Source: Mesorhizobium sp. YM1C-6-2
GTDB lineage: Bacteria; Pseudomonadota; Alphaproteobacteria; Rhizobiales; Rhizobiaceae
Assembly (NCBI RefSeq): GCF_003666685.1
Contig: NZ_RCIZ01000003.1
Coordinates: forward strand, 310,001-374,000
Reading direction: 5' to 3'
Length of the DNA: 64,000 nucleotides
Shown: in pieces, positions 1 to 8,330 of the stretch
Numbering within the stretch: position 1 is the stretch's first letter
Layout: the number at the start of each line of letters is the position of its first letter
The notes under the pieces: generated by a model
Databases searched by the model: none
The model's input: only the letters and a program-made list of their open reading frames with translations
What the model was told of the DNA's origin: nothing
Position numbers and translations under genes: made by a program

Positions 1-210
1 CTTCTGAAACTCAGCGACGAGTTCCTCTCAGGCTTGCCGAAGGAAGATGTCGAGGAGTTGGTCTCGCTGATTGGGCGGGAATGGACTGTGGACGAATGGC
101 ATGCTGACATCCAGCAAGTCGAGCTGACTTTTTGGATTCATGACGCGCCGAAAAAGTCACGAAGCCATTCGATTTGGGTACCGCCGGACTGGATTGAACG
201 GATAAACTGA
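1..210 (+). CDS. Hypothetical protein, 3' part only, translationally coupled to atpC
   Basis: The reading frame is open from the first base of the window and stops with TGA at 208-210, giving the last 69 residues of an unrecognised protein (ends WVPPDWIERIN). The TGA shares its final A with the ATG of atpC (TGATG), so the two are probably translationally coupled. In most bacteria atpD directly precedes atpC; these residues do not look like the C-terminus of the F1 beta subunit. The stretch is visibly less G+C-rich than its neighbours and has no repeats or membrane segment. It could be an insertion in the atp operon; the start lies outside the window. No function can be assigned. Confidence 0.6.
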   Translation, partial: LLKLSDEFLSGLPKEDVEELVSLIGREWTVDEWHADIQQVELTFWIHDAPKKSRSHSIWVPPDWIERIN

Positions 211-605
211 TGGCTAGCTTCAAGTTCGAACTCGTCAGCCCCGAACGGCTCCTCGTTTCTGAAGAAGTCGAATCGGTCGTCATTCCGGGCGCGGAAGGCG
301 AGATGACGGTGCTTGCCAACCACGCGCCGGTTATGACCACGATCAAGCCGGGCGTCGTCACGGTGAAGACCGCTGCCGGCGCCACCGAGCGCTATTGCGT
401 GTTCGGCGGTTTCGCCGACATCCTGCCGGACGGCTGCACGCTGCTCGCCGAATCGGCTGTCGCGACCGACGCGATCGATCGCGACGATCTCGCCAAGCGC
501 ATCCAGGATGCGCGCGAGGATGTCGCCGACGCCAAAGACCATCAGAGCCGCAGCAAGGCCGAGCAGTATCTCAGCAACCTCACCACGCTCGAGGCGGCGA
601 TCTGA
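210..605 (+). CDS. atpC: ATP synthase F1 epsilon subunit
   Basis: Encodes the epsilon subunit of the central stalk of F1Fo ATP synthase, which binds gamma and the c-ring and can inhibit ATP hydrolysis. The 131-residue protein has the family layout: an N-terminal beta sandwich (about residues 1-85, beginning MASFKFELVSPERLL with the PGAEGEMTVLANHAP motif) and a C-terminal helical hairpin rich in Asp, Ala and Arg. Its length is normal for alphaproteobacteria. The start overlaps the stop of the upstream ORF by one base and only a weak purine-rich site precedes it, so translation is probably coupled. A strong terminator follows 28 bases after the stop, marking the end of the atp operon. Confidence 0.95.
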   Translation: MASFKFELVSPERLLVSEEVESVVIPGAEGEMTVLANHAPVMTTIKPGVVTVKTAAGATERYCVFGGFADILPDGCTLLAESAVATDAIDRDDLAKRIQDAREDVADAKDHQSRSKAEQYLSNLTTLEAAI

Positions 606-632
606 TCCACGCCGAATGCGGGCATGAAATCG

Positions 633-659
633 AAAGCGAGGCTTCGGCCTCGCTTTTTT
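633..659 (+). terminator. Rho-independent terminator of the atp operon
   Basis: A perfect 10-bp stem (aaagcgaggc / gcctcgcttt) closed by a TTCG tetraloop runs straight into six T residues, just downstream of atpC. Confidence 0.9.
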
Positions 660-756
660 GTTTCGGCGGCAGCCGCGCATAGTCGCTTTTGCGACTGGAT
701 CCCAGGAGGAGGTGGCGAAGACAGGGACGTGAGCCGCCTCCTGAAGGCGGCGGCCG

Positions 757-1740
757 CTACCCCGGATAGCAGCCGCGCTCGATCGCCAGCCGCCGCACCA
801 GCGGCAGCACCGCGTCGATCGTCGGCGTCGCTTTGCCGGTCAGCCGGCCGAGCTCCTGCACCGCCGTCACCAGTGCGTCGATCTCCATCGGCCTGCCGCG
901 CTCCAGATCCTGCAGCATGGAGGTCTTGTGCGCGCCGACATCGCCCGCCCCTTTGATGCGTTGGTCGACAGGGACGGGAAACGACACGCCGAGCGCCTCG
1001 GCAATCGTCTGCGCCTCCAGCATCATGTTCCTCGCCAGCGTCCGAGTGCCTTCGTCTGAAACGATTGCCGCGAGCGTGCTGCCGGTCAGCGCCGAGATCG
1101 GATTGAAGGAAAGATTGCCCCAGAGTTTCAGCCAGATCTCGCTGCGGATGTCCTGGCGCACAGGCGCCTGCAGGCCAGCCGCGATAAATTCCTCGGCAAG
1201 GCGCGTGATCCGTTCGCTCTTCTCGCCGCTTGGCTCGCCGAGCGAAAAGCGCCTGCCGTCGATATGACGGATCAGGCCGGGCGCATCGACCTCCGCCGCC
1301 GGATAGACCACCGAGCCGATGACGCGCTGCGACCCGATCGCGTCCCAGATCGTGCCGCCGGGATCGACGGCTTCGATGCGTCGCCCCTCGAACGGCCCCT
1401 TGAGCCGGTAAAAATACCACCAGGGCACGCCGTTCTGCATGGTGACGACGGCCGTGTTCTCGCCGATCAGCGGCGCGAACTGGGAGAGCGCCGGCCCCAC
1501 CGAATGGGCCTTCAGCGCCAGCACCACGTAGTCCTGCGTTCCGAGTTCATCGGCGTCTGACGCGGCCTTCACAGGCACCGTCTTCTCGACGCCGTCCTCG
1601 ATGAGCCTCAGGCCGCTGCCGCGCATCGCGTCGAGATGCGCTCCGCGCGCCAGCACGGAGAGGTCGACCCGGCCAGCCGCCGCGAGCTTGGCCGCGACGT
1701 AGCCGCCGATCGCGCCGGCGCCGAAGATCGCGATCTTCAT
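757..1740 (-). CDS. Ketopantoate reductase family (ApbA/PanE-like) NADP-dependent dehydrogenase
   Basis: A 327-residue oxidoreductase of the ApbA/PanE family, which reduces a 2-keto acid with NADPH. The N-terminal Rossmann motif GAGAIGG is at residues 7-13, QNG at 102-104, and the family's catalytic Lys and Asn lie in EIWLKLWGN (K205, N209). The start codon overlaps the stop of the upstream CoA ligase by one base (TGATG). It is the last gene of a seven-gene minus-strand operon for uptake and breakdown of an organic acid, so a catabolic substrate other than ketopantoate is likely; biosynthetic panE is therefore not used as the name. Substrate unknown. Confidence 0.85.
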   Translation of the reverse strand: MKIAIFGAGAIGGYVAAKLAAAGRVDLSVLARGAHLDAMRGSGLRLIEDGVEKTVPVKAASDADELGTQDYVVLALKAHSVGPALSQFAPLIGENTAVVTMQNGVPWWYFYRLKGPFEGRRIEAVDPGGTIWDAIGSQRVIGSVVYPAAEVDAPGLIRHIDGRRFSLGEPSGEKSERITRLAEEFIAAGLQAPVRQDIRSEIWLKLWGNLSFNPISALTGSTLAAIVSDEGTRTLARNMMLEAQTIAEALGVSFPVPVDQRIKGAGDVGAHKTSMLQDLERGRPMEIDALVTAVQELGRLTGKATPTIDAVLPLVRRLAIERGCYPG

Positions 1741-3293
1741 CAGCCCAGCCCGAGTTTCGCCGCCAGTCCGATCCGCTGCAGCTTGCCGGTTGCGCCTTTC
1801 GGGATCTCGTCGAGGATGACGATCCTGCGTGGCACCTTGAAGTCGGCGAGCCTGCCCGACGCAAAGGTCCTGATCTCGCTTTCGCTTGCCGAGCGCCCCT
1901 CGCGCAGCACGATCGCGGCTGCCACCTCCTCGCCAAGCTTGTCGTGCGGCATGGCGAAGGTGACGCATTGGGCGATGTCGGGATGGTCCATCAGCACGTC
2001 GTCCACCTCGAGCGGCGAGATCTTCTCGCCGCCGCGGTTGATGATCTCCTTCAGTCGGCCGGTGACGCGCAGATAGCCGTCCTCGTCGAGTACGCCCTGA
2101 TCGCCGGTGTGGAACCAGCCGAAAGCGAAGGCTGCCGCATTGGCCTCCGGGTTCTTTGCGTAGCCGGCGGTGACGTTCGGACCGCGGATGACGATCTCGC
2201 CCTGCGCGCCAGCCTGGAGAAGCGTGCCGTCCGGCGCCATGACGGCGAGATCCGGACCTGCGGACGCGCCCACGCTGCCCGCCTTGCGCTGGCCGGGCGG
2301 CAGCCGGTTCGAGGCCATCTGATGCGCGGCCTCGGTCATGCCGTAGGCTTCGATCACCGGGCAGCGGAAAGTGGCTTCGAGTTCGGCCATGACCTGCGCG
2401 GGGAGCGATGCCGAGGACGAGCGGATGAAGCGCAGCTTCGCGGCGGCAAGCGCTTCTTCGTTGCGGGCCGCGCGCGCCAGTATCGCTTGGTGCATGGTCG
2501 GCACCGCCGTGTACCAGCTCGGCTTCGCTTCGGTCAGCCACTGGAAGAACCGCAGCGCGTTGAAGCCCGGCGTACAGAAGACGCTGCTGCCCGCCGCCAG
2601 CGAGGAAAGCACCGCCGCGATCAGCCCATGGATGTGGAACAGCGGCATGATGTTCAGGCAACGGTCTCCGGGCGTCAGTGCCAGCGTCGCGCCGATATGC
2701 CTTGCCGATGCGGCGAGGTTGGCATGGCTGAGCGGCACGAGTTTCGGCCGCGACGTCGTGCCGGATGTGTGCAGCAGCAGCGCGATGTCGCTCGGCTGGG
2801 CCAGTTCGGATGCAGCCGCCGGACCGATTGCCCCGCCCTCGATGCGAAAACTGCCGGCCGGCGCGTCCGCCAGCGCGACCAGCCTCAGCACGCCGATCCC
2901 GAGTTTTCCGGCGACCTCGACGGCCGGCCCGGTTTCGCCCTCGGCGACGAGGATCGCCTTAGCCCCGATGTCGGAGAGATAGAAGTCGAGCTCTTCGGCG
3001 CGGTAGGCCGGGTTGAGCGGGGCGGTGGAGGCGCAGGCCGCGACCGACAGGAAGGCCGTCGCCATCTCCGGCCCGTTCGGCAGCACGATGGCGACGCGGT
3101 CGTTGCGGCCGAGGCCGAGCGCATGCAGTTGCTCTGCCGCCGCCCTTATCTGCCGGCGCAGCGCGCCATGCGAAAGCGCTGCCCGCTCCGGCGCCAGAAC
3201 GGCCGGCGCGTCGTCGGCGCCGGCTGCGAGGCGTTCTATGATTGATGAGGCTTCAGACAACGCGGACCTCGAGATCGCCGACGCCCTCGACAT
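1740..3293 (-). CDS. Acyl-CoA synthetase, oxalate-CoA ligase (AAE3/Pcs60)-like
   Basis: An ATP-dependent CoA ligase of the adenylate-forming superfamily (517 residues from this start). Visible motifs are the P-loop HTSGTTSRPK (175-184), YGMTEAAHQ, GWFHTGD, the hinge GRLKEIINRGGEKISP and the catalytic C-terminal Lys in PKGATGKLQR (K504). The A8 region and the YGMTEAAH...GQRKAGSVG stretch resemble eukaryotic and bacterial oxalate-CoA ligases more than long-chain FadD, so a small dicarboxylate or similar acid is the best guess. This start overlaps the FAH gene by 41 bases; an in-frame TTG about 30 bases further in would cut the overlap and may be the true start. It is part of the ABC importer operon. 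Confidence 0.85.
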   Translation of the reverse strand: MSRASAISRSALSEASSIIERLAAGADDAPAVLAPERAALSHGALRRQIRAAAEQLHALGLGRNDRVAIVLPNGPEMATAFLSVAACASTAPLNPAYRAEELDFYLSDIGAKAILVAEGETGPAVEVAGKLGIGVLRLVALADAPAGSFRIEGGAIGPAAASELAQPSDIALLLHTSGTTSRPKLVPLSHANLAASARHIGATLALTPGDRCLNIMPLFHIHGLIAAVLSSLAAGSSVFCTPGFNALRFFQWLTEAKPSWYTAVPTMHQAILARAARNEEALAAAKLRFIRSSSASLPAQVMAELEATFRCPVIEAYGMTEAAHQMASNRLPPGQRKAGSVGASAGPDLAVMAPDGTLLQAGAQGEIVIRGPNVTAGYAKNPEANAAAFAFGWFHTGDQGVLDEDGYLRVTGRLKEIINRGGEKISPLEVDDVLMDHPDIAQCVTFAMPHDKLGEEVAAAIVLREGRSASESEIRTFASGRLADFKVPRRIVILDEIPKGATGKLQRIGLAAKLGLG

Positions 3294-3957
3294 GGCCCTT
3301 GAGCACGTCGCCGCGCTGCACCGGGCCGACGCCCGACGGCGTGCCCGACATGATGATGTCGCCGGGTGCTAGCTCGAACAGGCCGGAGAGGTAGCTGATC
3401 ATCTCGGGCACCTTCCAGATCATCTGGTTGAGGTCGCCGGTCTGCTTGCGCTCGCCGTTCACGTCCAGCCAGACTGCGCCTTGCGTCGGATGGCCGATCT
3501 TCGATGCCGGCACCAGCGCCGTGCAGGGCGCCGACTGCTCGAAGGCCTTGCCGACTTCCCACGGCCTGCCCATGTCCTTCGCCTTGCCCTGCAGATCGCG
3601 CCGCGTCATGTCGAGGCCGACGCCATAGCCCCAGACGCAGTCGAGCGCCTTTTCGACCGGGATGTCGATGCCGCCGCTCTTCAGCGCTACGATCATCTCG
3701 ATCTCGTGATGCACGTCGTTGGAAGCCGAGGGGTAGGGAAAACTGCCGCTCGTATCGAGGTTGTCGGCATTCTTCTGGAAGAAGAAGGGCGGCTCCTTGT
3801 TCGGGTCGTGTCCCATCTCGACTGCGTGGGCGGCGTAGTTCCGCCCGACGCAATAGACGCGATGCACCGGGAAAAGCTGGTCGGAACCGGCGATGGGAAT
3901 GGCCGGGATGGCGGCCGGTTCGATGACGTAGCTGGAGGCCGAGGCCTTGATGTTCAT
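3253..3957 (-). CDS. Fumarylacetoacetate hydrolase (FAH) family protein, fumarylpyruvate hydrolase-like
   Basis: A 234-residue FAH-family enzyme. Members hydrolyse the C-C bond of acylpyruvates such as fumarylpyruvate, or decarboxylate oxaloacetate. The metal-binding acids are visible in HHEIEMIVAL (E85, E87) and GLDMTRRDLQ (D116); the substrate loop GRNYAAHAVEMG (38-49) and the terminal SGTPSGVGP motif are intact. It ends inside the downstream CoA ligase frame and starts directly at the stop of the upstream permease. In the gentisate pathway this family finishes ring-cleavage product breakdown, but no dioxygenase is present here, so the substrate probably arrives through the adjacent transporter. 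Confidence 0.88.
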   Translation of the reverse strand: MNIKASASSYVIEPAAIPAIPIAGSDQLFPVHRVYCVGRNYAAHAVEMGHDPNKEPPFFFQKNADNLDTSGSFPYPSASNDVHHEIEMIVALKSGGIDIPVEKALDCVWGYGVGLDMTRRDLQGKAKDMGRPWEVGKAFEQSAPCTALVPASKIGHPTQGAVWLDVNGERKQTGDLNQMIWKVPEMISYLSGLFELAPGDIIMSGTPSGVGPVQRGDVLKGHVEGVGDLEVRVV

Positions 3958-4710
3958 TTATCTTGCTCCTGCGTAGAATTCGACCTTCGCCTCCAGCCGC
4001 TCGATCAATTCGGAGATGAGCAGCGCGAAGGCGAAGAGGATGATGGTGAGGGCCCAGAACTCGGCCATGCGGAAATTGCGCGAGAAGGTCTCGAAAAGGG
4101 CCCCGTACCCGACGATGGCGACCAGCAACTGGCCGATGACGACGCCCTTCACGCCGCGAATTAGCCCGAGCCGTATGCCGGCGAGGATTTCGGGGAGCGC
4201 CGCCCAGAGGATGATCTTCACGTAGAGAGCCCGCTTCGTGGCGCCATAGGACTTCGCCATCTCGATCAGCGAGGGCGAGATATGGCGGACGCCGGCGCGT
4301 GTGTCGAGCACGATGATCCAGATCGCAAACAGAAAGACGGCGGCAATGATCGTCTTCTCGCCGAAGCCGAACAGGATCATCAGCACCGGCACCAGTGCCG
4401 ACAGCGGCGCCGAGGAGAAGATGCTGACCCACATGCCGAGCAGTTCGTCGGCGAGCTTGATGCGGCCCATCAATATGCCGAGCGGCACGCCGACGACGAT
4501 GGACAGCGCCATGCCGATGGCGAAAGCGCGCAGAGTCGTCACGGTCGCGCTCTGCCAGGACGGCGTCTGCACGAGATCGACGGCTGCCCGCAGCACTTCG
4601 CTGAAGGGCGGCACCATGATCATGAGGTCGAGCCGGCCGACGATCTCCCAGGCGACGCACCAGACAAGCAGCGACGCCATCATTGGTATGCGGTAGCCGA
4701 ATATCGTCAT
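3958..4710 (-). CDS. ABC transporter permease, nitrate/sulfonate/taurine (NitT/TauT) type
   Basis: A 250-residue inner-membrane permease with about six hydrophobic segments and the conserved cytoplasmic loop EMAKSYGATKRALYVKI that docks on the ATPase. It is typical of the SsuC/TauC-type BPD_transp_1 family. It is the second of two permeases in the operon; the other is at 5540-6364, so the channel is probably a heterodimer. The stop codon abuts the start of the FAH gene. Confidence 0.92.
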   Translation of the reverse strand: MTIFGYRIPMMASLLVWCVAWEIVGRLDLMIMVPPFSEVLRAAVDLVQTPSWQSATVTTLRAFAIGMALSIVVGVPLGILMGRIKLADELLGMWVSIFSSAPLSALVPVLMILFGFGEKTIIAAVFLFAIWIIVLDTRAGVRHISPSLIEMAKSYGATKRALYVKIILWAALPEILAGIRLGLIRGVKGVVIGQLLVAIVGYGALFETFSRNFRMAEFWALTIILFAFALLISELIERLEAKVEFYAGAR

Positions 4711-4734
4711 GGCCGAATCTCTGCCAGCATCGCC

Positions 4735-5502
4735 TCAGTCGACATATTGCTTCAGCCCCTGCCAGATCTCCTCGACCGTATCGAGATAGTGCTTGTCGCG
4801 ATGGATGCGGTCGGGATCGACCGAGCGATCGATCTCGGGCTCGATGATCTGCGAGATACGGCCCGGCCGCGGCGACAGGAGCACGATGCGGTCGGAGATG
4901 TAGACCGCCTCCTCGATCGAGTGGGTCACGAAGATGAAGGTCTTGTTCTGGGTAGTGCGGAGCCGGATAAGGTCTTCCTGGAATTTCCGGCGGTTCTGCT
5001 CGTCGACGGCGGAGAAGGGCTCGTCGAGAAGCAGCACGTCGGCATCGACCGAAAGCGCGCGGGCAAGGCCGACGCGCTGACGCATGCCGCCGGAAAGCTC
5101 GTGCGGATATTTGTCCTCGAAGCCGGCCAACCCGACTTCGCCGATATAGTGCCGCGCAATCTTCTCGCGCTCGGCGGCCGCCTTGCCGCGCAGTTCCAGC
5201 CCGAAAGCGACGTTGCGCAGCACTGTCGCCCACGGCAGCAGCGCGAAATCCTGGAACACAAAGGCGCGCTCCGGCCCGGGCTTGCTCACTGTGCGGCCGT
5301 TGACCGAGATGGTGCCGGCGTCGGCGTTGACCAGCCCGGCGATGATCTTCAGGAGCGTCGTCTTCCCGCAGCCGCTGGGTCCCAGCAGGCTGGTCAGCTT
5401 GCCGCGCGGGAAGTCGAGATCGATGCCGCGCAGCGCCTCGACATTGCCGTAGCTCTTGGAGACGCCGCGCACCTCGACGATCGCGTCGACCGGTTCGGGC
5501 AT
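4735..5502 (-). CDS. ABC transporter ATP-binding protein, NitT/TauT type
   Basis: The ATPase of the importer. It shows Walker A GPSGCGKTT, the Q-loop region FQDFALLPW, the signature LSGGMRQR, Walker B VLLLDEPFSAVD and the switch His in FVTHSIEEA, all intact. The start at 5502 (MPEPVDAIVEV) is preceded by an AAAGGA ribosome site and gives normal family length (255 residues). An upstream in-frame ATG at 5538, one base after the previous gene, would add 12 residues and cannot be excluded. It lies between the two permease genes. Confidence 0.93.
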   Translation of the reverse strand: MPEPVDAIVEVRGVSKSYGNVEALRGIDLDFPRGKLTSLLGPSGCGKTTLLKIIAGLVNADAGTISVNGRTVSKPGPERAFVFQDFALLPWATVLRNVAFGLELRGKAAAEREKIARHYIGEVGLAGFEDKYPHELSGGMRQRVGLARALSVDADVLLLDEPFSAVDEQNRRKFQEDLIRLRTTQNKTFIFVTHSIEEAVYISDRIVLLSPRPGRISQIIEPEIDRSVDPDRIHRDKHYLDTVEEIWQGLKQYVD

Positions 5503-5539
5503 CAGGGTCGGTCCTTTTCTCAAGGTTGCGTTGCGCATT

Positions 5540-6364
5540 TCAGGCGCCTCTTTTCTCGGGCCTGAACATGCGCGTCTCGACCCACTCGAGCGCGACGAGC
5601 GTCAGGGTCGAAAGAGCGATGATCGAGGCGATTGTCGCATACATCGCGGCATAGTTGGCGCGCGAGCGGTGGAAGGTGATGAGGTCGCCGATGCCGGTCG
5701 GCGTGATGAGCAGTTCGGCAAGCACGACGCCGACGAAGCCGGCGGCGACGCCAAGCCTCAGGCCCGCGAAGATGACCGGGCTGGCGTCCGGCAGGATGAT
5801 CCTCGACACCACCTGCCAGCGCGTTCCGAGGAAGGATTGGCACATGGCGATCAGCGAGACGTTGACGTTGCGCACCGCCTTGTAGGTGTTGAGCACGATG
5901 ACGGGCAGCGCAAGGATCATGACAGCCAGCGTCTTTGCGGTCATGCCGATGCCGTAGATGAAGGTCACCATCGGGATGAAGGCCGCAACGGGTGCTGCCT
6001 GCAGCACGATGAAGATCGGGATGAACAGCCATTCGCCGGTCCGCCACAACCCGCAGAGCGTGCCGACCCCGACGCCAAGAAAGGTCGACAGCACGACGCC
6101 GAGGATCAGCGGCTGCAGCGTCGACAGATAGGCCTTCGGCAGGCTGCCGTCGGCGATCATGCCGAGGAAAGCGGTGAAGGTGTCGACGAAGGTCGGGAAG
6201 GCAAAGCTTACCGGGATCATGCCGGCGATCTGCCAGATGCCGGCGAAGAGCACGACCGAGAGGACGCGGAGCAGCGTCGGATTGTCCTGCCATCTTCCGG
6301 CATCGCTTCGCCCTGTCGAGGGAGCGAGGCTGATCGCCCCGCCCTCTGTTCCCACGCCGGCCAT
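5540..6364 (-). CDS. ABC transporter permease, NitT/TauT type
   Basis: A 274-residue inner-membrane permease with a polar N-terminus of about 25 residues, six predicted hydrophobic segments and the EAA-type loop near MCQSFLGTRWQVVSRIILPD. It pairs with the permease at 3958-4710. It starts three bases after the binding-protein gene, consistent with one transcript. Confidence 0.92.
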   Translation of the reverse strand: MAGVGTEGGAISLAPSTGRSDAGRWQDNPTLLRVLSVVLFAGIWQIAGMIPVSFAFPTFVDTFTAFLGMIADGSLPKAYLSTLQPLILGVVLSTFLGVGVGTLCGLWRTGEWLFIPIFIVLQAAPVAAFIPMVTFIYGIGMTAKTLAVMILALPVIVLNTYKAVRNVNVSLIAMCQSFLGTRWQVVSRIILPDASPVIFAGLRLGVAAGFVGVVLAELLITPTGIGDLITFHRSRANYAAMYATIASIIALSTLTLVALEWVETRMFRPEKRGA

Positions 6365-6367
6365 CGC

Positions 6368-7363
6368 CTACTTCTTCCCCAGCTTTGCGGTCGCGCGGTC
6401 GATGGCGGAAACGTCCCAGAAATCCTCGACCTTGAGCGACGCCGGGTCGCCCTCGATCTGGCCCGCGGCGCTGAAGAAGGCGAAGTCGCCGGTCGCCGCC
6501 TCGGCGCCGCCGCCGTTCAGCGCCAGGGCGCCGGCTTCGGCGGTCTCCTTGTAGTATTCGGTGATCTCGGTGTCGGCTTCGGCGCCGAGATCGGGCAGCA
6601 GCTTGTACTTGTTACGGAGTTCCACGGCGACGGCGGGGTTCTCCGTGATCTCGCGGCCGGTCTTCATCAGTTCCTCGACCAGTATGTCGACATCGGCCGC
6701 ATTGTTCTTGAGGTAGTCCGCCGTGGCGAAAACCGTTTCGTCCGATGCGTTGACGCCCTCGACCGGCAGCACGATGAACTTGCCGGGCGCCTCGGTTTCC
6801 AGCGCGCGGCGATTGGCGGCGTCGACGATCGACGCCTTGATCGTGCCCTGGATCAGTGCATTGCGGCGGACTTCGGAGCCAGGCACATAGCTGATCGTGC
6901 CGAGCGTGATGCCGTTGTTCTTCGCCATCAGCAGCATGACCGCCTCGGTGCCGGAACCGCGCGCCTGTACGGCGACTTCCTGCCCGTCAAGGTCCTTCCA
7001 TGTCTTGTAGGACTCGGCGTTGACGACCGGGAAGAAGCGCTGGGTCGAGATCTGCGCGAAAATGCGAATCGGCACGCCGACCTTCTGGATCAGCGTATAG
7101 GGGGCGCCGATGCCGACATCCGCCTGGCCGCCGACGACGGCCTGCGTCGCCAGGTCCTCGTCGTTGAGGATGATGAGCTCGACATTGACGCCACGCTCCT
7201 TGGTGCGCTCGATCGCCGCCAGTGTCTGGATGGATTCGATGCCGGGCAAATCGCCAAAGGCGATCCTCATGTCGCCGGCATTAGCACCGGGCGCGGCCAA
7301 GGCAACGCCCGCGAAGGCGGCAAAGGCGGTTGCCAAGAGGGTGCGTCTCGAAAGGCTGGTCAT
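6368..7363 (-). CDS. ABC transporter substrate-binding protein, NMT1/THI5-like
   Basis: The 331-residue periplasmic receptor of the importer and the first gene of the operon. The N-terminus carries a twin-arginine-like signal (SRRTLLATAFAAFAGVALA, then an Ala-rich cleavage region near residue 30). The mature part matches the NMT1/SsuA-type fold for nitrate, sulfonates, taurine, pyrimidine precursors and aromatic acids. Neither sequence nor context fixes the ligand, but the CoA ligase and FAH enzyme downstream suggest a carboxylic acid. Candidate GntR operators lie just upstream. Confidence 0.9.
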   Translation of the reverse strand: MTSLSRRTLLATAFAAFAGVALAAPGANAGDMRIAFGDLPGIESIQTLAAIERTKERGVNVELIILNDEDLATQAVVGGQADVGIGAPYTLIQKVGVPIRIFAQISTQRFFPVVNAESYKTWKDLDGQEVAVQARGSGTEAVMLLMAKNNGITLGTISYVPGSEVRRNALIQGTIKASIVDAANRRALETEAPGKFIVLPVEGVNASDETVFATADYLKNNAADVDILVEELMKTGREITENPAVAVELRNKYKLLPDLGAEADTEITEYYKETAEAGALALNGGGAEAATGDFAFFSAAGQIEGDPASLKVEDFWDVSAIDRATAKLGKK

Positions 7364-7384
7364 TGCTTCCTCCCACTTTTCTTG

Positions 7385-7406
7385 TAACCAATATTATGAT
7401 TGGTTA
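7385..7406. promoter_or_regulatory. Palindromic operator candidate upstream of the ABC operon
   Basis: A perfect 8-bp inverted repeat TAACCAAT-N6-ATTGGTTA lies 22 bases upstream of the binding-protein gene. Its right arm also forms TGGT-N4-ACCA with bases 7409-7412. FadR-subfamily GntR regulators recognise TGGT-N3-ACCA-like sites, so the neighbouring regulator probably binds here. Confidence 0.6.
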
Positions 7407-7513
7407 AGACCAGATGGCATATTGGTCAAGAACTTTGTGCCCAACCCGACTGCCATGTGCGATTGACCGAGCTCAAGGTTCGTCCTAGTACGCGCGTGGG
7501 ACAGGGATTCTCG

Positions 7514-7528
7514 ATTGGCTGAACCAAT
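7514..7528. promoter_or_regulatory. Second GntR operator candidate overlapping the regulator's start
   Basis: ATTGGC-TGA-ACCAAT matches the FadR-type palindrome ATTGGT-N3-ACCAAT with one mismatch. It overlaps the ATG of the GntR gene at 7527, which suggests autoregulation. Confidence 0.5.
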
Positions 7529-8219
7529 GGACAGGATTGGCAACGGCGGACACGCAGCGCTCGTACAGCTTCAGGCCTATCTCGCGCAGATAGATCTGCC
7601 GAGCGATGGCCGCCTGCCGCCGGAGCGTGAACTCTGCGACACGCTCGGCGTGTCGCGCGGTGACCTACGCAAGGCACTGGACGTGCTCGAACGGGACGGC
7701 CACATCTGGCGGCATGTCGGCAAGGGCACTTTCGTCGGAAGCGGTCCAATCGAGGAGGCAATCGGGATATCGGAGATCGCCGGCAGCTCCAGCCCCGCCG
7801 ACGTGATGCGAGCCCGCCTCATCATCGAGCCTGAGATATCCCGCGAGGCGGCGCTGCATGCGACAGCTGCCGACATTGCCGCCATGCGGCAGTCGCTGGC
7901 GCAGACCAGGGATGCCGCGACCTGGCGCCAGTACGAGAACGCCGACAATCTGCTCCACCGTCAGATCGCGCAGGCGAGCCGCAACAATGTGCTCCTCGGC
8001 CTGTTCGATGTGCTGAACGCGGTACGCCGCACGGTGGTCTGGGGAAGGCTGCGTTCCGACAGCGCGCGGCCGCCGGCCGACCATCATAGCTTTGCCGACC
8101 ACGAGCGGATCGTCTCGGCGATCGCCGACCGTGACCTCGGCGGCGCCGCAGCGGCGATGCGGCTCCATCTGCAGCAGGTCGGCAGCCGCCTCATTCCGCT
8201 CAACGAGGCGGCCGAGTAG
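7527..8219 (+). CDS. GntR family transcriptional regulator, FadR subfamily (FCD domain)
   Basis: A transcriptional regulator with an N-terminal winged helix (about residues 15-70, containing LPPERELCDTLGVSRGDLRKALDVLERDG and GKGTFV) and a C-terminal all-helical FCD ligand/metal-binding domain with the pattern H...H (LHRQIA, HHSFADHERI). It is divergent from the seven-gene ABC/catabolic operon and most likely controls it in response to the imported acid or its CoA derivative. The ATG at 7527 is preferred over a TTG four codons upstream. Shared CCAAT/ATTGG half-sites lie between the two starts. Confidence 0.9.
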   Translation: MDRIGNGGHAALVQLQAYLAQIDLPSDGRLPPERELCDTLGVSRGDLRKALDVLERDGHIWRHVGKGTFVGSGPIEEAIGISEIAGSSSPADVMRARLIIEPEISREAALHATAADIAAMRQSLAQTRDAATWRQYENADNLLHRQIAQASRNNVLLGLFDVLNAVRRTVVWGRLRSDSARPPADHHSFADHERIVSAIADRDLGGAAAAMRLHLQQVGSRLIPLNEAAE

Positions 8220-8330
8220 GTCATTGTCCGCGACGACCGGCGCAGCATCCGCCTACCTACGAAATCGCGAGCCAAACAGCCGCCGCTGCGCTATGTAGCC
8301 GTCCGTCGGGCAGCATGACCCGCCGAGCCG

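Noticed and set aside
5456-7387. A 643-codon plus-strand ORF over the ABC operon
   Set aside because: Antisense to the permease and binding protein, no domain, and no ribosome site at its start.
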